NCBI GenBank assembly: GCA_965207565.1
Contig: CBDBMQ010000033.1
Location: forward strand, 310,001 to 374,000
Length of the DNA: 64,000 nucleotides
Direction: 5' to 3'
Source of the DNA: Bin80 sp965207565
Lineage (GTDB): Bacteria; Bacteroidota; Rhodothermia; Rhodothermales; Bin80
Made by a program: the position numbers and the translations under genes. Under the pieces are notes generated by a model. That model was not told where the DNA came from. It did not search any database and was given only the letters and a program-made list of their open reading frames with translations. Below are positions 54,392-63,999 of this stretch, piece by piece; positions within the stretch are counted from its first letter, which is position 1, and the number at the start of each line of letters is the position of its first letter.

Positions 54392-55444
54392 ATGCGTTAC
54401 TTGCCCTTCATTTTACTATTATTCACGGCATATCAGCCATTTTCTCAGAATATTGCCTATGGAGATGATTCGGTTCAGGAAATGGCTCCTAATCAACTGA
54501 TCGGATCAGTTGAAGTGCTGGATGAGGCAATGATCGATTTGGTCTCTTCGGATGCACAGTTAGAAGTTCTATCCGAGGGATTTGTTTGGTCAGAAGGGCC
54601 GGTCTGGGTCCGTGATGGAGAGTTTTTGCTCTTTTCTGATGTGCCTACGAATCAAATCTATTATTGGGATGAGGGCAATGATTCCCGTGTATTCCTCGAA
54701 CCATCGGGCTATACCGGCTCCGAAGAAAGAGGAGGTTCTCTTGGATCAAATGGACTCACATTGGATTCTGAGGGAAACTTGGTGATCACCCAACACGGTG
54801 ACCGCCGCATTGCCCGACTGGGTGCACCTCTTTCAGACCCTGAGCCCGTATATGATACAATTGTTGACCGGTATGAGGGGGCTCGGTACAACAGCCCAAA
54901 CGATTTGGTCTACCACTCAAGTGGACTGCTTTATTTCACGGACCCGCCCTATGGACTTGATCCTCAAATGGCGGATTCAACCAAGGAGTTGGAAATTCAC
55001 GGTGTATATAGTGCTACGCCAGACGGAACCGTCACGCTTCTTGAAGCAGGACTCAGCCGGCCGAATGGATTAGCCTTTTCGCCGGATGAGAAGACGCTGT
55101 ATGTTGCAAACTCAGATCCAGAAAAAGCAATCTGGATGGCTTATGATGTCTTGCCGGACGGTGGAATAGAGAACGGGCGGATCTTTTTTGATGCGACCAG
55201 TCTGGTTAAGGACGGGCTCCCTGGACTACCGGATGGCTTAAAAGTGGATCTGGCTGGAAATCTATTTGCAACCGGGCCCGGTGGGGTTCTGGTGTTCAGC
55301 CCTGAAGGAACCCACCTTGGTACGATCAACACGACCCAACGTACGGCTAATTGCGCCTTTGGAGATGACGGTAGGATGCTGTATATCACCGCACATGGAT
55401 ATTTATTACGTATCCCATTACTGACCGAAGGCGCAATTCTCTAA
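54392..55444 (+). CDS. Secreted SMP-30/gluconolactonase-family protein 2
   Basis: A 350-residue paralogue of the protein at 51596. It has a signal peptide (MRYLPFILLLFTAYQPFSQN), then the same propeller with FVWSEGPVWVRDGEFLLFSD, GSNGLTLDSEGNLVI, YNSPNDLVYHSSGLLYFTDP and LSRPNGLAFSPDEKTLYVAN. Identity between the two is high over their full lengths, so they arose by tandem duplication that the Sel1 island now separates. The role is probably periplasmic lactone hydrolysis, as for protein 1. Confidence 0.9.
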   Translation: MRYLPFILLLFTAYQPFSQNIAYGDDSVQEMAPNQLIGSVEVLDEAMIDLVSSDAQLEVLSEGFVWSEGPVWVRDGEFLLFSDVPTNQIYYWDEGNDSRVFLEPSGYTGSEERGGSLGSNGLTLDSEGNLVITQHGDRRIARLGAPLSDPEPVYDTIVDRYEGARYNSPNDLVYHSSGLLYFTDPPYGLDPQMADSTKELEIHGVYSATPDGTVTLLEAGLSRPNGLAFSPDEKTLYVANSDPEKAIWMAYDVLPDGGIENGRIFFDATSLVKDGLPGLPDGLKVDLAGNLFATGPGGVLVFSPEGTHLGTINTTQRTANCAFGDDGRMLYITAHGYLLRIPLLTEGAIL

Positions 55445-55713
55445 ATATTGCTCTACTGTGGATCGCCATGGCTTGCATCCTGGAATTCTGCAGCATGCTT
55501 AAGTGCAATTAAGATTGCTTGAATTTCAAAAACATGCAAACATCAACTTAAAATATACTTGCTACTGAACCTCTTGCAAAACTCTCTCGTTTGGAGACGA
55601 ACATTACTCTGGGAGTATCTAAGGGCATATTTTGCGGATTGTAGAAATGTTTTGTAAAAACATCTACTTATAGACGAAGGAATTACATGTCCACTTTAAT
55701 GGATGAATTATTA

Positions 55714-55766
55714 GGGAATGTCAAGTAGCCCGGGGGTGGAATTCCCCCGGGCTACTTGACATTCCC
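55714..55766. repeat. Perfect 23-bp inverted repeat with 7-base loop
   Basis: Two 23-base arms, GGGAATGTCAAGTAGCCCGG... (55714-55736) and its exact complement (55744-55766), are separated by TGGAATT. There is no T run on either side, so it does not look like a standard terminator. It could be paired transposon ends or a regulatory hairpin upstream of the HAD gene. A 13-codon ATG frame (55688-55729) runs into the left arm. The rest of the 364-base gap has no gene. Confidence 0.6.
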
Positions 55767-55808
55767 ATCAAAAAAGCCTACATCTTCAAGGCGAGATATA
55801 AATAAGCT

Positions 55809-56495
55809 ATCGAAAACCACTCGGCCATATTATTTGACATGGACGGAGTTCTTGTTGATTCTGAACCACTGCATGAAAAAGCACAGGATATCGTCTGTAG
55901 GCAGTTTGGTTTAGATGTACCTGAGACCGTGACTCCTACGTTCAAGGGATGGACAGAAGACCGGGTCTATGAATACATTGCCGAACATTTTGGTACTGGT
56001 TCTACCACAGTCGAAAACCTTGTTAAAGCAAAACATGCAGCTTTCGCAAGCCTGTCAGATGAACTCCAACTGATTCCGGGAGCCCTAAACCTTGTTCAAC
56101 TCCTGCATGAGCTGGATAGGCCCTTGGGCCTAGTAACTTCTGCTACAAAAGCTGATCAGGAGAGGGCATTCACCAAGTTTGGATTAACCCCCTATTTTTC
56201 GTCAGTTACAACGATTGAAGATGTTCGTCTGCCAAAGCCGGATCCTCAGCCGTATCTGATCGCTGCTGCTCGTTTGGGGATGCCCGCCGAGAAATGTATT
56301 GTGATTGAGGATTCGAAGTACGGAATCCTTAGCGCATTACGAGCGGGATGCCATGTGCTGGGACTAACGACCACATTCCCCCATCAAACCCTGCAGGATA
56401 TTGGTGCGCATGCTGTTTTTCAATCCATTGGAGAGATTGAGGTATACCTCAGAACCCTTTTCTTTCCAAAAATCCATGAAGCCCAGTCTTCTTGA
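55809..56495 (+). CDS. HAD-family hydrolase (beta-phosphoglucomutase/phosphatase-like)
   Basis: A haloacid-dehalogenase fold protein. Motif I is ILFDMDGVLVDSEP (nucleophile Asp just before the Met of ATG 55839), motif II LVTSATKAD, motif III LPKPDPQPYLIAA and motif IV VIEDSKYGILSALRAG; the cap domain is of the beta-PGM type. Starting at ATG 55839 would delete the nucleophile. The frame is open back to TAA 55803-55805 but has no ATG, GTG or TTG there, only ATC 55809. Either initiation is non-canonical or the 5' end was damaged, perhaps together with the adjacent inverted repeat. The substrate is probably a small phosphorylated metabolite. Confidence 0.8.
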   Translation: MENHSAILFDMDGVLVDSEPLHEKAQDIVCRQFGLDVPETVTPTFKGWTEDRVYEYIAEHFGTGSTTVENLVKAKHAAFASLSDELQLIPGALNLVQLLHELDRPLGLVTSATKADQERAFTKFGLTPYFSSVTTIEDVRLPKPDPQPYLIAAARLGMPAEKCIVIEDSKYGILSALRAGCHVLGLTTTFPHQTLQDIGAHAVFQSIGEIEVYLRTLFFPKIHEAQSS

Positions 56496-56566
56496 GATCA
56501 TTGCATGAACTATTACCGTATCATGGCTGGAGTACAACAGCCCATAAAATCAAATCGAATGAGTTA

Positions 56567-58717
56567 ATGTGGCGTATCAACATCTGCTTTATTGTCATCG
56601 CTTTATGCGGTTGTACATCCAATCAAAATCCAACAGGTAGCGAAGATTCCTATACGGACTGGTCGGTGTACCTAGGTGATGCCACCAGTAGTCACTACTC
56701 TACCCTTGACCAAATCAATCAGGATAATGTAGCTGAACTCACATTGGCTTGGGTATACAACTCTGGTGATGCCGACAGCACAGGCCGCACCCAAGTACAG
56801 TGTAATCCTATCATCGTGGACTCAATCCTATATGCCACTTCACCAGGATTAAAGGCGCTCGCTTTGAATGCAGTAACCGGAGAGGAAGTCTGGCGCTTTG
56901 ATCCGTTTGAGGCGGGTGCAGTAGCGGAGGGCCCCGGGATTAATCGAGGTGTGACCTATTGGGAAGGAAGTGACCAACACGAGTCCCGCATCCTCTATTC
57001 TGCCGGATCCAGGTTATTCGCATTGAATGTACTCACTGGAGAGCCAATCCTAACATTTGGCGAAGCAGGATCGGTTGATTTGCGTAAAGATCTTGAGCGT
57101 GATGTGACCGGACTGGCCGTATCCGCACGCACTCCTGGGATTATTTATCAACATCTATTGATTCAGGGAACCTCCCTATCGGAGGGAATCCGCTCTGCAC
57201 CCGGCCATATTCGAGCGTATGATGTACGAACAGGAGAGATGGCCTGGATCTTCCGTACGATCCCCCACCCTGAGGAATTTGGATATGATACATGGCCGGC
57301 AGAGGCATATTTATACAGCGGAGGTGCAAATGCATGGAGTGGATTGAGCCTGGACAAAGAGCGGGGAACGGTCTTTCTACCTACGGGGTCCGCAGCTTTT
57401 GATTTTTGGGGTGGCAATCGTATTGGGGAAAATCTTTTTGCAAATTCCGTCCTAGCATTGGATGCAATGACGGGCGAGCGCAAGTGGCATTTTCAGACAG
57501 TACACCACGATATTTGGGATCGCGACCTGCCCGCTGCTCCCAATTTGGTTACCGTTAGGCATGAGGGGCGCAGCATTGATGCCGTCGCACAGGTCACGAA
57601 AAGCGGGCATGTCTTCCTTCTGGATCGGGAAACCGGGATCCCTCTTTTTCCTGTAGAAGAACAAGAATTCCCGCCTTCAGATCTTGATGGCGAAGAGGCG
57701 TGGCCAACCCAACCAGTTCCATTAAAACCGCCTCCCTTTGCACGCCAACGATTTGATGAAGAGGATATCACCGACATCTCACAGGAATCTCACGACTATG
57801 TGCTGGAGCGTTTTCGTCAGGTTCGCTCGGATGGGCAGTTTGTACCTCCGAGCGTAGAGGGGACGATCATCTACCCAGGATTTGATGGTGGCGCAGAATG
57901 GGGTGGTGCTGGGTATGATCCGACCACCGGTATGCTCTATGTCAACAGCAACGAAATGCCATGGATCCTGACAATGGTTCCACTCAACCCGGACAATGCC
58001 GCTACAGGTGCAGGTTTATATGCACGCTACTGTGCTGGTTGTCATGGATCTGAATTGGAGGGATCCAGTGGTGGCGAGATGCCAGCTTTGACGGGCCTGG
58101 AATCCCGAATAACAAAAGATGATGTAAGGAACCAGGTCGCGCAAGGGGTGGGATTTATGCCTTCGTTTGGCTTTCTGAAGCCGAACGAAATATCTGCGAT
58201 TACGGATTTCTTATTCGATGAAGCAGATCATACCCTAAGTGATACGATCCAAGTCACTGATCCCGAATTGAGCAACTTCTTCGCCGGCTCTCCGTACGGC
58301 CATACTGGCTACAATCGGTTTTTTGATCAGAATGGTTATCCGGCAGTCAAACCCCCATGGGGAACATTGAACGCAATCAACCTGAACACGGGCACGATTG
58401 ACTGGTCGGTTCCACTTGGTGAATTTCCCGAGTTGACGGCCAAAGGCATCCCGCAAACCGGGACGGAAAATTATGGTGGCCCGGTGATTACTTCAGGTGG
58501 CTTGATTTTTATTGCCGCAACCAAGGACGAACGCTTTCGGGCGTTTGACAAAGACACGGGAGATCTGTTATGGGAAATCCAACTTCCTGCCGGAGGATAT
58601 GCAACCCCTGCAACGTATGCGGTTAGTGGGAAGCAGTATGTGGTCGTCGCCGCAGGTGGTGGAAAGATGGGGACAAAGTCAGGGGACGCCTATCTGGCAT
58701 TTGCTTTGCCTGAGTAA
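56567..58717 (+). CDS. PQQ-dependent dehydrogenase with inserted cytochrome c domain
   Basis: A ~716-residue lipoprotein quinoprotein. The start at ATG 56567 gives a lipobox (CFIVIALCGC, Cys ~17). The PQQ propeller begins WSVYLGDATSSHYSTLDQIN, with GEEVWRFDP, RTGEMAWIFRTIPHP, GERKWHFQTVHHDIWDRDLP and FLLDRETGIPLFPVEE, as in glucose-dehydrogenase-type quinoproteins. A cytochrome c domain (haem YCAGCHGSELEG, ~495; likely axial Met in GVGFMPSFGF) is inserted before the last blade, which ends VVVAAGGGKMGTKSGDAYLA. It oxidises sugars or alcohols in the periplasm and passes electrons to its own haem. The open frame back to 56492 is ignored because it precedes the signal. Confidence 0.9.
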   Translation: MWRINICFIVIALCGCTSNQNPTGSEDSYTDWSVYLGDATSSHYSTLDQINQDNVAELTLAWVYNSGDADSTGRTQVQCNPIIVDSILYATSPGLKALALNAVTGEEVWRFDPFEAGAVAEGPGINRGVTYWEGSDQHESRILYSAGSRLFALNVLTGEPILTFGEAGSVDLRKDLERDVTGLAVSARTPGIIYQHLLIQGTSLSEGIRSAPGHIRAYDVRTGEMAWIFRTIPHPEEFGYDTWPAEAYLYSGGANAWSGLSLDKERGTVFLPTGSAAFDFWGGNRIGENLFANSVLALDAMTGERKWHFQTVHHDIWDRDLPAAPNLVTVRHEGRSIDAVAQVTKSGHVFLLDRETGIPLFPVEEQEFPPSDLDGEEAWPTQPVPLKPPPFARQRFDEEDITDISQESHDYVLERFRQVRSDGQFVPPSVEGTIIYPGFDGGAEWGGAGYDPTTGMLYVNSNEMPWILTMVPLNPDNAATGAGLYARYCAGCHGSELEGSSGGEMPALTGLESRITKDDVRNQVAQGVGFMPSFGFLKPNEISAITDFLFDEADHTLSDTIQVTDPELSNFFAGSPYGHTGYNRFFDQNGYPAVKPPWGTLNAINLNTGTIDWSVPLGEFPELTAKGIPQTGTENYGGPVITSGGLIFIAATKDERFRAFDKDTGDLLWEIQLPAGGYATPATYAVSGKQYVVVAAGGGKMGTKSGDAYLAFALPE

Positions 58718-58777
58718 CACAACTCGTGCTGCACAGTGCAGGCGGTTGGCTGCTGAGATGGAAAATCAGAAAAAAAT

Positions 58778-58807
58778 GAGCCTTGGGGACCCAAACCCCC
58801 AAGGCTC
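58778..58807 (-). terminator. Hairpin terminator between convergent genes
   Basis: An 11-bp stem GAGCCTTGGGG / CCCCAAGGCTC with an 8-base loop. On the minus strand it is followed by ATTTTTT, giving a standard intrinsic terminator for the DUF1080 gene. On the plus strand it lacks a T run but may also stop PQQ-dehydrogenase transcripts. Confidence 0.7.
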
Positions 58808-58945
58808 TCACCACTAAACCTAACGGTTAAAGATAGTACACCGGGACATATTTTGAGTACACGAAAACGCACGCCAACGACAAATCTTCACCATTGAGCA
58901 TTCAATGCCGCTTCAATTCACCTGTAAGATTCCACACGTTTTGGC

Positions 58946-59662
58946 CTAAGATGCAGGCAAGGAGCGGATTCGAATATTCCGAAACCACACCGGATCACTG
59001 TGATCCTGCAGACAGATATGCCCCATTTTGGTCATTCCATAGTCGGGCATATCAATCCATTTACTCTCTGCAATAGAGGCCTTCCAAACATCACTCCATA
59101 ACTCATAGGAGACGATCATTTCACCGTTGAGCCAATGCTCAACCTTGGCTCCATCAGCGACAATACGTGTCTGGTTCCACTCTCCGACCGGGTTTACCAC
59201 ATCGGAGGACGGGGCATGCATATCATAGTTTGCTCCTGCATGACGATCCGCTCCCTCCCGGGCATCGGGATGCGCGTCATTATCGAGAATCTGATATTCC
59301 GGGCCAGTACGCCAAGGATAATCATATGCTTCAGATACTCTGAACATGATGCCACTATTGCCCGCAGGTGAAATCTTCCACTCCAACTCAAGCTCGAAAT
59401 TTTCGTACTGCTCTTTCGTGATGATGTCACCACCTTCTCCTTCTGCTGAAAAGTACATTGTCCCATCTTCACTGACCTGCCATGCCTCGGGGATCCCTTC
59501 ACCTCCATAGCGCCGCCAGTGGTCAGCTCCAAGTTCCTGCCAAGAAGTATCTGCCATAACAGTTTCCTCAACTATTTCTTCCGAAGTTTGCGCCGAAGTG
59601 GAATGCGTCACTACAACAAGTGCACCAACCATTGTACCAGCCATAATTAATCGCGTCATCAT
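58946..59662 (-). CDS. Secreted DUF1080 (3-keto-disaccharide hydrolase) protein
   Basis: A 238-residue secreted protein (signal ends HSTSAQ) with the concanavalin-like DUF1080 fold: SWQELGADHWRRYGGEGIPE, TKEQYENFELELEWKISPAG, NSGIMFRVSEAYDYPWRTGP, EYQILDN and WNQTRIVADGAKVEHWLNGE. Members of this family hydrolyse 3-keto-glycosides made by periplasmic sugar dehydrogenases. It follows the MFS gene with 28 bases between and is probably co-transcribed, ending at the hairpin at 58778. Confidence 0.9.
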   Translation of the reverse strand: MMTRLIMAGTMVGALVVVTHSTSAQTSEEIVEETVMADTSWQELGADHWRRYGGEGIPEAWQVSEDGTMYFSAEGEGGDIITKEQYENFELELEWKISPAGNSGIMFRVSEAYDYPWRTGPEYQILDNDAHPDAREGADRHAGANYDMHAPSSDVVNPVGEWNQTRIVADGAKVEHWLNGEMIVSYELWSDVWKASIAESKWIDMPDYGMTKMGHICLQDHSDPVWFRNIRIRSLPAS

Positions 59663-59690
59663 CGTACGAAAGGTTTTGTTTTAGAATGGA

Positions 59691-60941
59691 TTAATCCGTT
59701 TGTACTTCTGCAGATTTGCCGTAATCTGCAACTCTGTCATTGAAAAGCATCACGAAAGCCACAGAGAACACGAGCGTTGCAATCGCAAAGATTGACCAGA
59801 ATATCCCCCAGCCGCCGAGGTCTAATTGCCCGTTTTCTCCAAACGTATTGACATAGAGGCCGCTCAACTGGGTTCCCAAAAAGAATCCGATTCCCTGAGT
59901 AAGAAGGACCAGCAAACCCTGCACCTGGCCACGGACTTCGGGGGCAGTTTTCTTATCAATGTAAATCTGTCCTGTAACGAAAAAGAAATCATAGCAGATA
60001 CCGTGAATAAGAATTCCGATTAGAATGAAATAGTACATTCCTACACTTGCTCCCAAGGCGAAGATTGCAAAACGAGCAACCCATGCAAGCATGCCGAGAA
60101 GAAGCATCCACTTTACTCCCAAACGGCGGAAGAAAAACGGAATCAGAAGCATAAACAGAATCTCACTCACCTGCCCAAATGCCATCTCTCCACTGGGATT
60201 GGCAAATAGATTCGTCCCCTCAAAGAAACCCTCATGGATCGCGGAAAAGTACAGCGGCGCATAGGGGAAATACGTTCCGAAAGCGATGAAAATGAGCATC
60301 GCTGCCGCAAGAAAGACCACAAAAGATTTGCTCTTTAGTGCATTAAACGCGTCAATACCCGCAATTTGCTTCCAGGAAGTAGATTGCCCCTTTGATGGCG
60401 GCGGTGTGTAAGGAAGCGTAAAACTATATAGGCCAAGAAAGAGAGCCGCGCCTCCACCGATGTAAAGCGGGGTCGCTGAAGCATCTGCTTTTAGGACATA
60501 GCCCATAAATAGTCCAATGGCAGCCCAGCCGATCGTCCCAAAAACACGAACCACAGGGAATTCTTTCTCCTGATTCTTTAGATGATGAAAGGCCAATGAG
60601 GCAGTCAGCCCAAGGGTTGGGAAGTAGCACAACGCGTGCAGCCCCAAAAGTGGAAGGAAGAGACTCGTCCCGGCAGCCAGTGGCATGGCGCACATGGCAG
60701 CACCAGCAATCAGCATGAGTGCACCTAACAACTTTTCCGAATCAAAGAAGCGATCCGCCACCATTCCCAAGAAAAACGGCCCAATAATACATGCAATCGG
60801 TCCAAGAGCATAGGCTAACTGGATCCAATCTCCAGTACCAATCTCATTCATATAATTGCCCAGGGTAGGCGCCCAAGCCCCCCAGATAAAGTACTGGACA
60901 AACATCATTACGCTGAGGCGTGCAACAAGTCCTACATTCAT
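59691..60941 (-). CDS. MFS transporter of the nucleoside:H+ symporter (NupG-like) type
   Basis: A 416-residue transporter with twelve hydrophobic segments. The N-terminus (LSVMMFVQYFIWGAWAPTLG), then ALGPIACIIGPFFLGMVADR, HHLKNQEKEFPVVRVFGTIG and WVARFAIFALG are typical of the nucleoside/H+ symporter family, a group whose Bacteroidota members may carry sugars as well. It is paired with the DUF1080 hydrolase gene, so it may import the product of that enzyme; this is inferred. Confidence 0.87.
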   Translation of the reverse strand: MNVGLVARLSVMMFVQYFIWGAWAPTLGNYMNEIGTGDWIQLAYALGPIACIIGPFFLGMVADRFFDSEKLLGALMLIAGAAMCAMPLAAGTSLFLPLLGLHALCYFPTLGLTASLAFHHLKNQEKEFPVVRVFGTIGWAAIGLFMGYVLKADASATPLYIGGGAALFLGLYSFTLPYTPPPSKGQSTSWKQIAGIDAFNALKSKSFVVFLAAAMLIFIAFGTYFPYAPLYFSAIHEGFFEGTNLFANPSGEMAFGQVSEILFMLLIPFFFRRLGVKWMLLLGMLAWVARFAIFALGASVGMYYFILIGILIHGICYDFFFVTGQIYIDKKTAPEVRGQVQGLLVLLTQGIGFFLGTQLSGLYVNTFGENGQLDLGGWGIFWSIFAIATLVFSVAFVMLFNDRVADYGKSAEVQTD

Positions 60942-61077
60942 CTCAAATCTCCTGTTGATTGAAGAATAAAAGAAACGCCGTAGGATCTGTGATCATACGG
61001 CGTCTGAAATACACAGAAACAACCATCCCAACTAAAGGATACTGATTCGATCTATGCAAATATAATCAAGTTTTAGA

Positions 61078-62934
61078 TTAATTCTGTGTCGCTATAAATT
61101 CCTGGACCCGGCTGACAATAGCTTCAGGCTCATTTCCATCCTCCTCTGCCTGATCAATATCTGCACACAGGGCGGCAATCTCTTCTGCGCTCGCTCCCTG
61201 GTTCCTTTCCAACTGGTCCATATGTGCACGCGCGAGAGCGAACGAAGCAGGCCATTTGTAGGTTGGCTGTTTTTGTGCATTCAAATATTCGAGTTGCACC
61301 GTATTTGCCGCCGCAATCTCGTTTTCCGTCAGAAACTCGCTCGGAATAAGCTCGAAGACATCAAGACCGCGAGCAATCTCGCTGTTGTAGATGTATCCAT
61401 TATACCAGTAGACAGACCAGCTTCCCCCCATCTCCATTCGATCCGCAGATACGGGCCCACGATCATGGTAGGCAATCTCAATCACATTGGCAGGGTCGGT
61501 CCAGTCCGTAATTGAAATCCCACCCTGATACCAGGACTGCACAAAAATATCCCGCCCCGGCACTGGAATCAAAGATCCATTGTGTGCGACGCAGTTCTCC
61601 TGCTCCGTCTGAGGTACGGGAAGCTTATAGTAGCTCTGAAAATGCATCTTATTCTCTTCATCAATCGTGAAATAGGCATTTGCGCCCCACTCCATCGGAT
61701 CTGTTTCACGACACTTGGGACCTCCCCCGCCACCCCACTCATCTGTGAAGAGAATTTTTGAGCCGTCATTGCTGAAGGTTGCTGAATGCCAATACGAAAA
61801 GTTGCTGTCTGCGACGGCATCCAGACGAAATGGATTAATCGGATCCGAAATATCAAGAAGAATGCCATAGCCTTCACAGGCGCCGCCAGCTAAACCAATT
61901 TCGGGGTACAGCGTGATATCGTGGCACTGATCCGGGCCACGATCCTCATCGGTCCCGCCTCCGATCATTGCAGAGAAAATATCTGGAAGAGCTTCACGAA
62001 ATGCATTGGTGTCTGCCGCAGTTGGTTCCGTAATTCCCTCCTGTTCAAAATACGATTCACTCATTGCAGCGACATATCGATTCGGGAGAATCATCGTGCG
62101 CGAACCCACGGACACAACAAACTCCCCACGTGCCCTGGCTTCTTCGAATTGGATTTTCTCGGCCTCCGTCGGTCCATGCGAGGGCGCAGCAGTCAGGTCT
62201 TCAAAAATTCGCGGAGAACTGACAATCGCTGCCTGTGCCGGATCAGACAGTGGTACCTTGATTACTTCAATCCGAAAGAGTGCAGACTCGGGATCTTCAC
62301 TCGGGGACATCCCTGAACATCCAGGCAATTCCTCTGCAGGGCGTACCGGAGCGGATCCGGATACATACACGTAAATATTCTCATCGTCTTCCGGGTCCTT
62401 GAGCAACGAGTGGGTATGCGAGCCTCGACAGGTCTGGACATTATGGACATACTGTGGATCCAGGACATCCGTAATGTCAAAGATTCGGATTCCCCGTAGA
62501 CGATCCGGGCTAACGCTTTCCTGTACGCCCTGTGTCCCACAATCAAGCCGCCCACCTGTCCCTTCGCCCGAAACAAACAGCAGGTTTTCATAGACCGATA
62601 CATCACTCTGAGATGCAGGGCACACATATTCTTTTGCCAGGACAGGGGTTTCAGGGTTGGAGACATCCCATATCTGAACGCCATTATAATTGCCCTGGAA
62701 TACATAATTCCCCTTGAAGGCAAGATCACTGTTTGTTACCCCAATGAAATTTTCAGAGGGAGGAACAGCGGCCACCATGCGTAAATTCCAGATTGCTTCT
62801 TCTGCGTCAAACAACCCGGCCTCAAGGCCAACGCGTGGGTCATCAAAGACCATGGACTGCTGAGCAAGGCCAATGTCCGGCCGTAACAGGCCGGCAGTCA
62901 GGACAGTGAGAATAAGAAGGATACGGGTATTCAT
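61078..62934 (-). CDS. Secreted LVIVD-repeat protein
   Basis: A 618-residue exported protein (signal MNTRILLILTVLTAGLLRPD... ending GLAQQ) built of LVIVD-type blades. Examples are DLAFKGNYVFQGNYNGVQIW, DVSNPETPVLAKEYVCPASQ, LRGIRIFDITDVLDPQYVHN and GILLDISDPINPFRLDAVAD. About eight Cys residues could form disulfides. The last ~80 residues are helical and acidic. LVIVD proteins are surface or periplasmic propellers of unknown catalytic role. It follows the DUF305 gene by 20 bases and is likely co-transcribed with it. Confidence 0.85.
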   Translation of the reverse strand: MNTRILLILTVLTAGLLRPDIGLAQQSMVFDDPRVGLEAGLFDAEEAIWNLRMVAAVPPSENFIGVTNSDLAFKGNYVFQGNYNGVQIWDVSNPETPVLAKEYVCPASQSDVSVYENLLFVSGEGTGGRLDCGTQGVQESVSPDRLRGIRIFDITDVLDPQYVHNVQTCRGSHTHSLLKDPEDDENIYVYVSGSAPVRPAEELPGCSGMSPSEDPESALFRIEVIKVPLSDPAQAAIVSSPRIFEDLTAAPSHGPTEAEKIQFEEARARGEFVVSVGSRTMILPNRYVAAMSESYFEQEGITEPTAADTNAFREALPDIFSAMIGGGTDEDRGPDQCHDITLYPEIGLAGGACEGYGILLDISDPINPFRLDAVADSNFSYWHSATFSNDGSKILFTDEWGGGGGPKCRETDPMEWGANAYFTIDEENKMHFQSYYKLPVPQTEQENCVAHNGSLIPVPGRDIFVQSWYQGGISITDWTDPANVIEIAYHDRGPVSADRMEMGGSWSVYWYNGYIYNSEIARGLDVFELIPSEFLTENEIAAANTVQLEYLNAQKQPTYKWPASFALARAHMDQLERNQGASAEEIAALCADIDQAEEDGNEPEAIVSRVQEFIATQN

Positions 62935-62954
62935 TTGTCTTTCGAGTTTGTGTT

Positions 62955-63608
62955 TCAGTGTACAACTTCAAGATCATCCAGCATCAGTTTCATACGGTTA
63001 ATTTCCGTAATCTGATCGACGTGGATGTCCGAAGCCAATTTATAGGTGTCATCACCAGTGATGGCCCCATCTATTTTGAATAATTCTCTAACCATGTGGA
63101 CAGCTCCCTCGTGGTGCATGATCATATATTCTAAAAACAACCGATCAAAATCTGCACCTTGGGCTGCTTCAAGCTCTTTCAGTTGCGCGTCGGTAAGCAT
63201 CCCCGGCATATGTGTTGCGTGATGATCCACACCGTGAATCATCAAAGAGCTTCCTTCAATCATAATATGGGGAACCACCTGATCCCGCTTACGAAGCCAC
63301 TGTTGCATGATCCGGATCTCATCATTCTGAGCGTTAATGATCCGGGCGGCCAGAACTTGAACGGTTGGACTGGCTCCATTGGGCTCTGCAAAGGATGACA
63401 TGACAAGGGCCTGTGCATGATGTGCAATCATGCCCGTCATAAAATCTACGTCCGCCTGTGAGAAGCGCGTAAGTGCACTGTTTTTGCGGGCCCAGAAAAG
63501 TGTTTCTAATTCCTCCGAATCCTGAGCAATGGATGGTGCTGCTACACACAGACAGAGGAAAAGGGGAAAGCCGAATCGGAGCAAAAAATGTTTTTCTTGC
63601 ATAGCCAA
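62955..63608 (-). CDS. Secreted DUF305 protein
   Basis: A 217-residue exported protein with signal peptide (FPLFLCLCVAAPSIAQDS). The DUF305 ferritin-like bundle has VDFMTGMIAHHAQALVMSSF (HH pair ~80), NAQNDEIRIMQQWLRKR, HMPGMLTDAQLKELEAAQGA and FLEYMIMHHEGAVHMVRELF (HH pair ~178). Conserved His/Met suggest metal binding. It is first of a two-gene unit with the LVIVD gene. Confidence 0.9.
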   Translation of the reverse strand: MAMQEKHFLLRFGFPLFLCLCVAAPSIAQDSEELETLFWARKNSALTRFSQADVDFMTGMIAHHAQALVMSSFAEPNGASPTVQVLAARIINAQNDEIRIMQQWLRKRDQVVPHIMIEGSSLMIHGVDHHATHMPGMLTDAQLKELEAAQGADFDRLFLEYMIMHHEGAVHMVRELFKIDGAITGDDTYKLASDIHVDQITEINRMKLMLDDLEVVH

Positions 63609-63660
63609 ATATTCAACTGGGAAATTCTGAAAATGTTACAAGGAATCTATCATAAAATGG

Positions 63661-63999
63661 TTAAAACACCGCAGATAACTGCATGCGGACCGTGTGGACT
63701 TGAGGTGCATCTTGGGGGCTGCGCCCCGAATAGGCAAGGGTGGCCCGCAAGACACGGTTCAATTGCAGCCATCCATTTACGTGCCAGAGGAGGGAGCGTC
63801 CAGCCCCTCTACCATCGGTGAGTTCAAAGAATGCAAGTCCCGTTGAGTTTGACTCTGCCGTCAACACGACCCTGGCAAATTCAAAACGTGCACTGATATT
63901 GGACCGACCTGCCCGATCCCATGAACCCTGTAGCGGCAGTTTTAGAATCGTTGCCCTCCCTCTTGTTCTGGTGCCCTTCCGGGCGTAATCCAATCCACT
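63661..63999 (-). CDS. Partial gene: C-terminal end of a probable outer-membrane barrel protein
   Basis: The frame is open to the right edge of the window, so only the last ~110 residues are seen. Alternating strands (ISARFEFARVVLTAESNS, GLAFFELTDGRG, LLWHVNGWLQLNRVLRATLA) and a terminal VHTVRMQLSAVF ending in Phe fit the last strands of an outer-membrane barrel. The family is not identifiable from this part. Confidence 0.5.
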   Translation of the reverse strand, partial: SGLDYARKGTRTRGRATILKLPLQGSWDRAGRSNISARFEFARVVLTAESNSTGLAFFELTDGRGAGRSLLWHVNGWLQLNRVLRATLAYSGRSPQDAPQVHTVRMQLSAVF

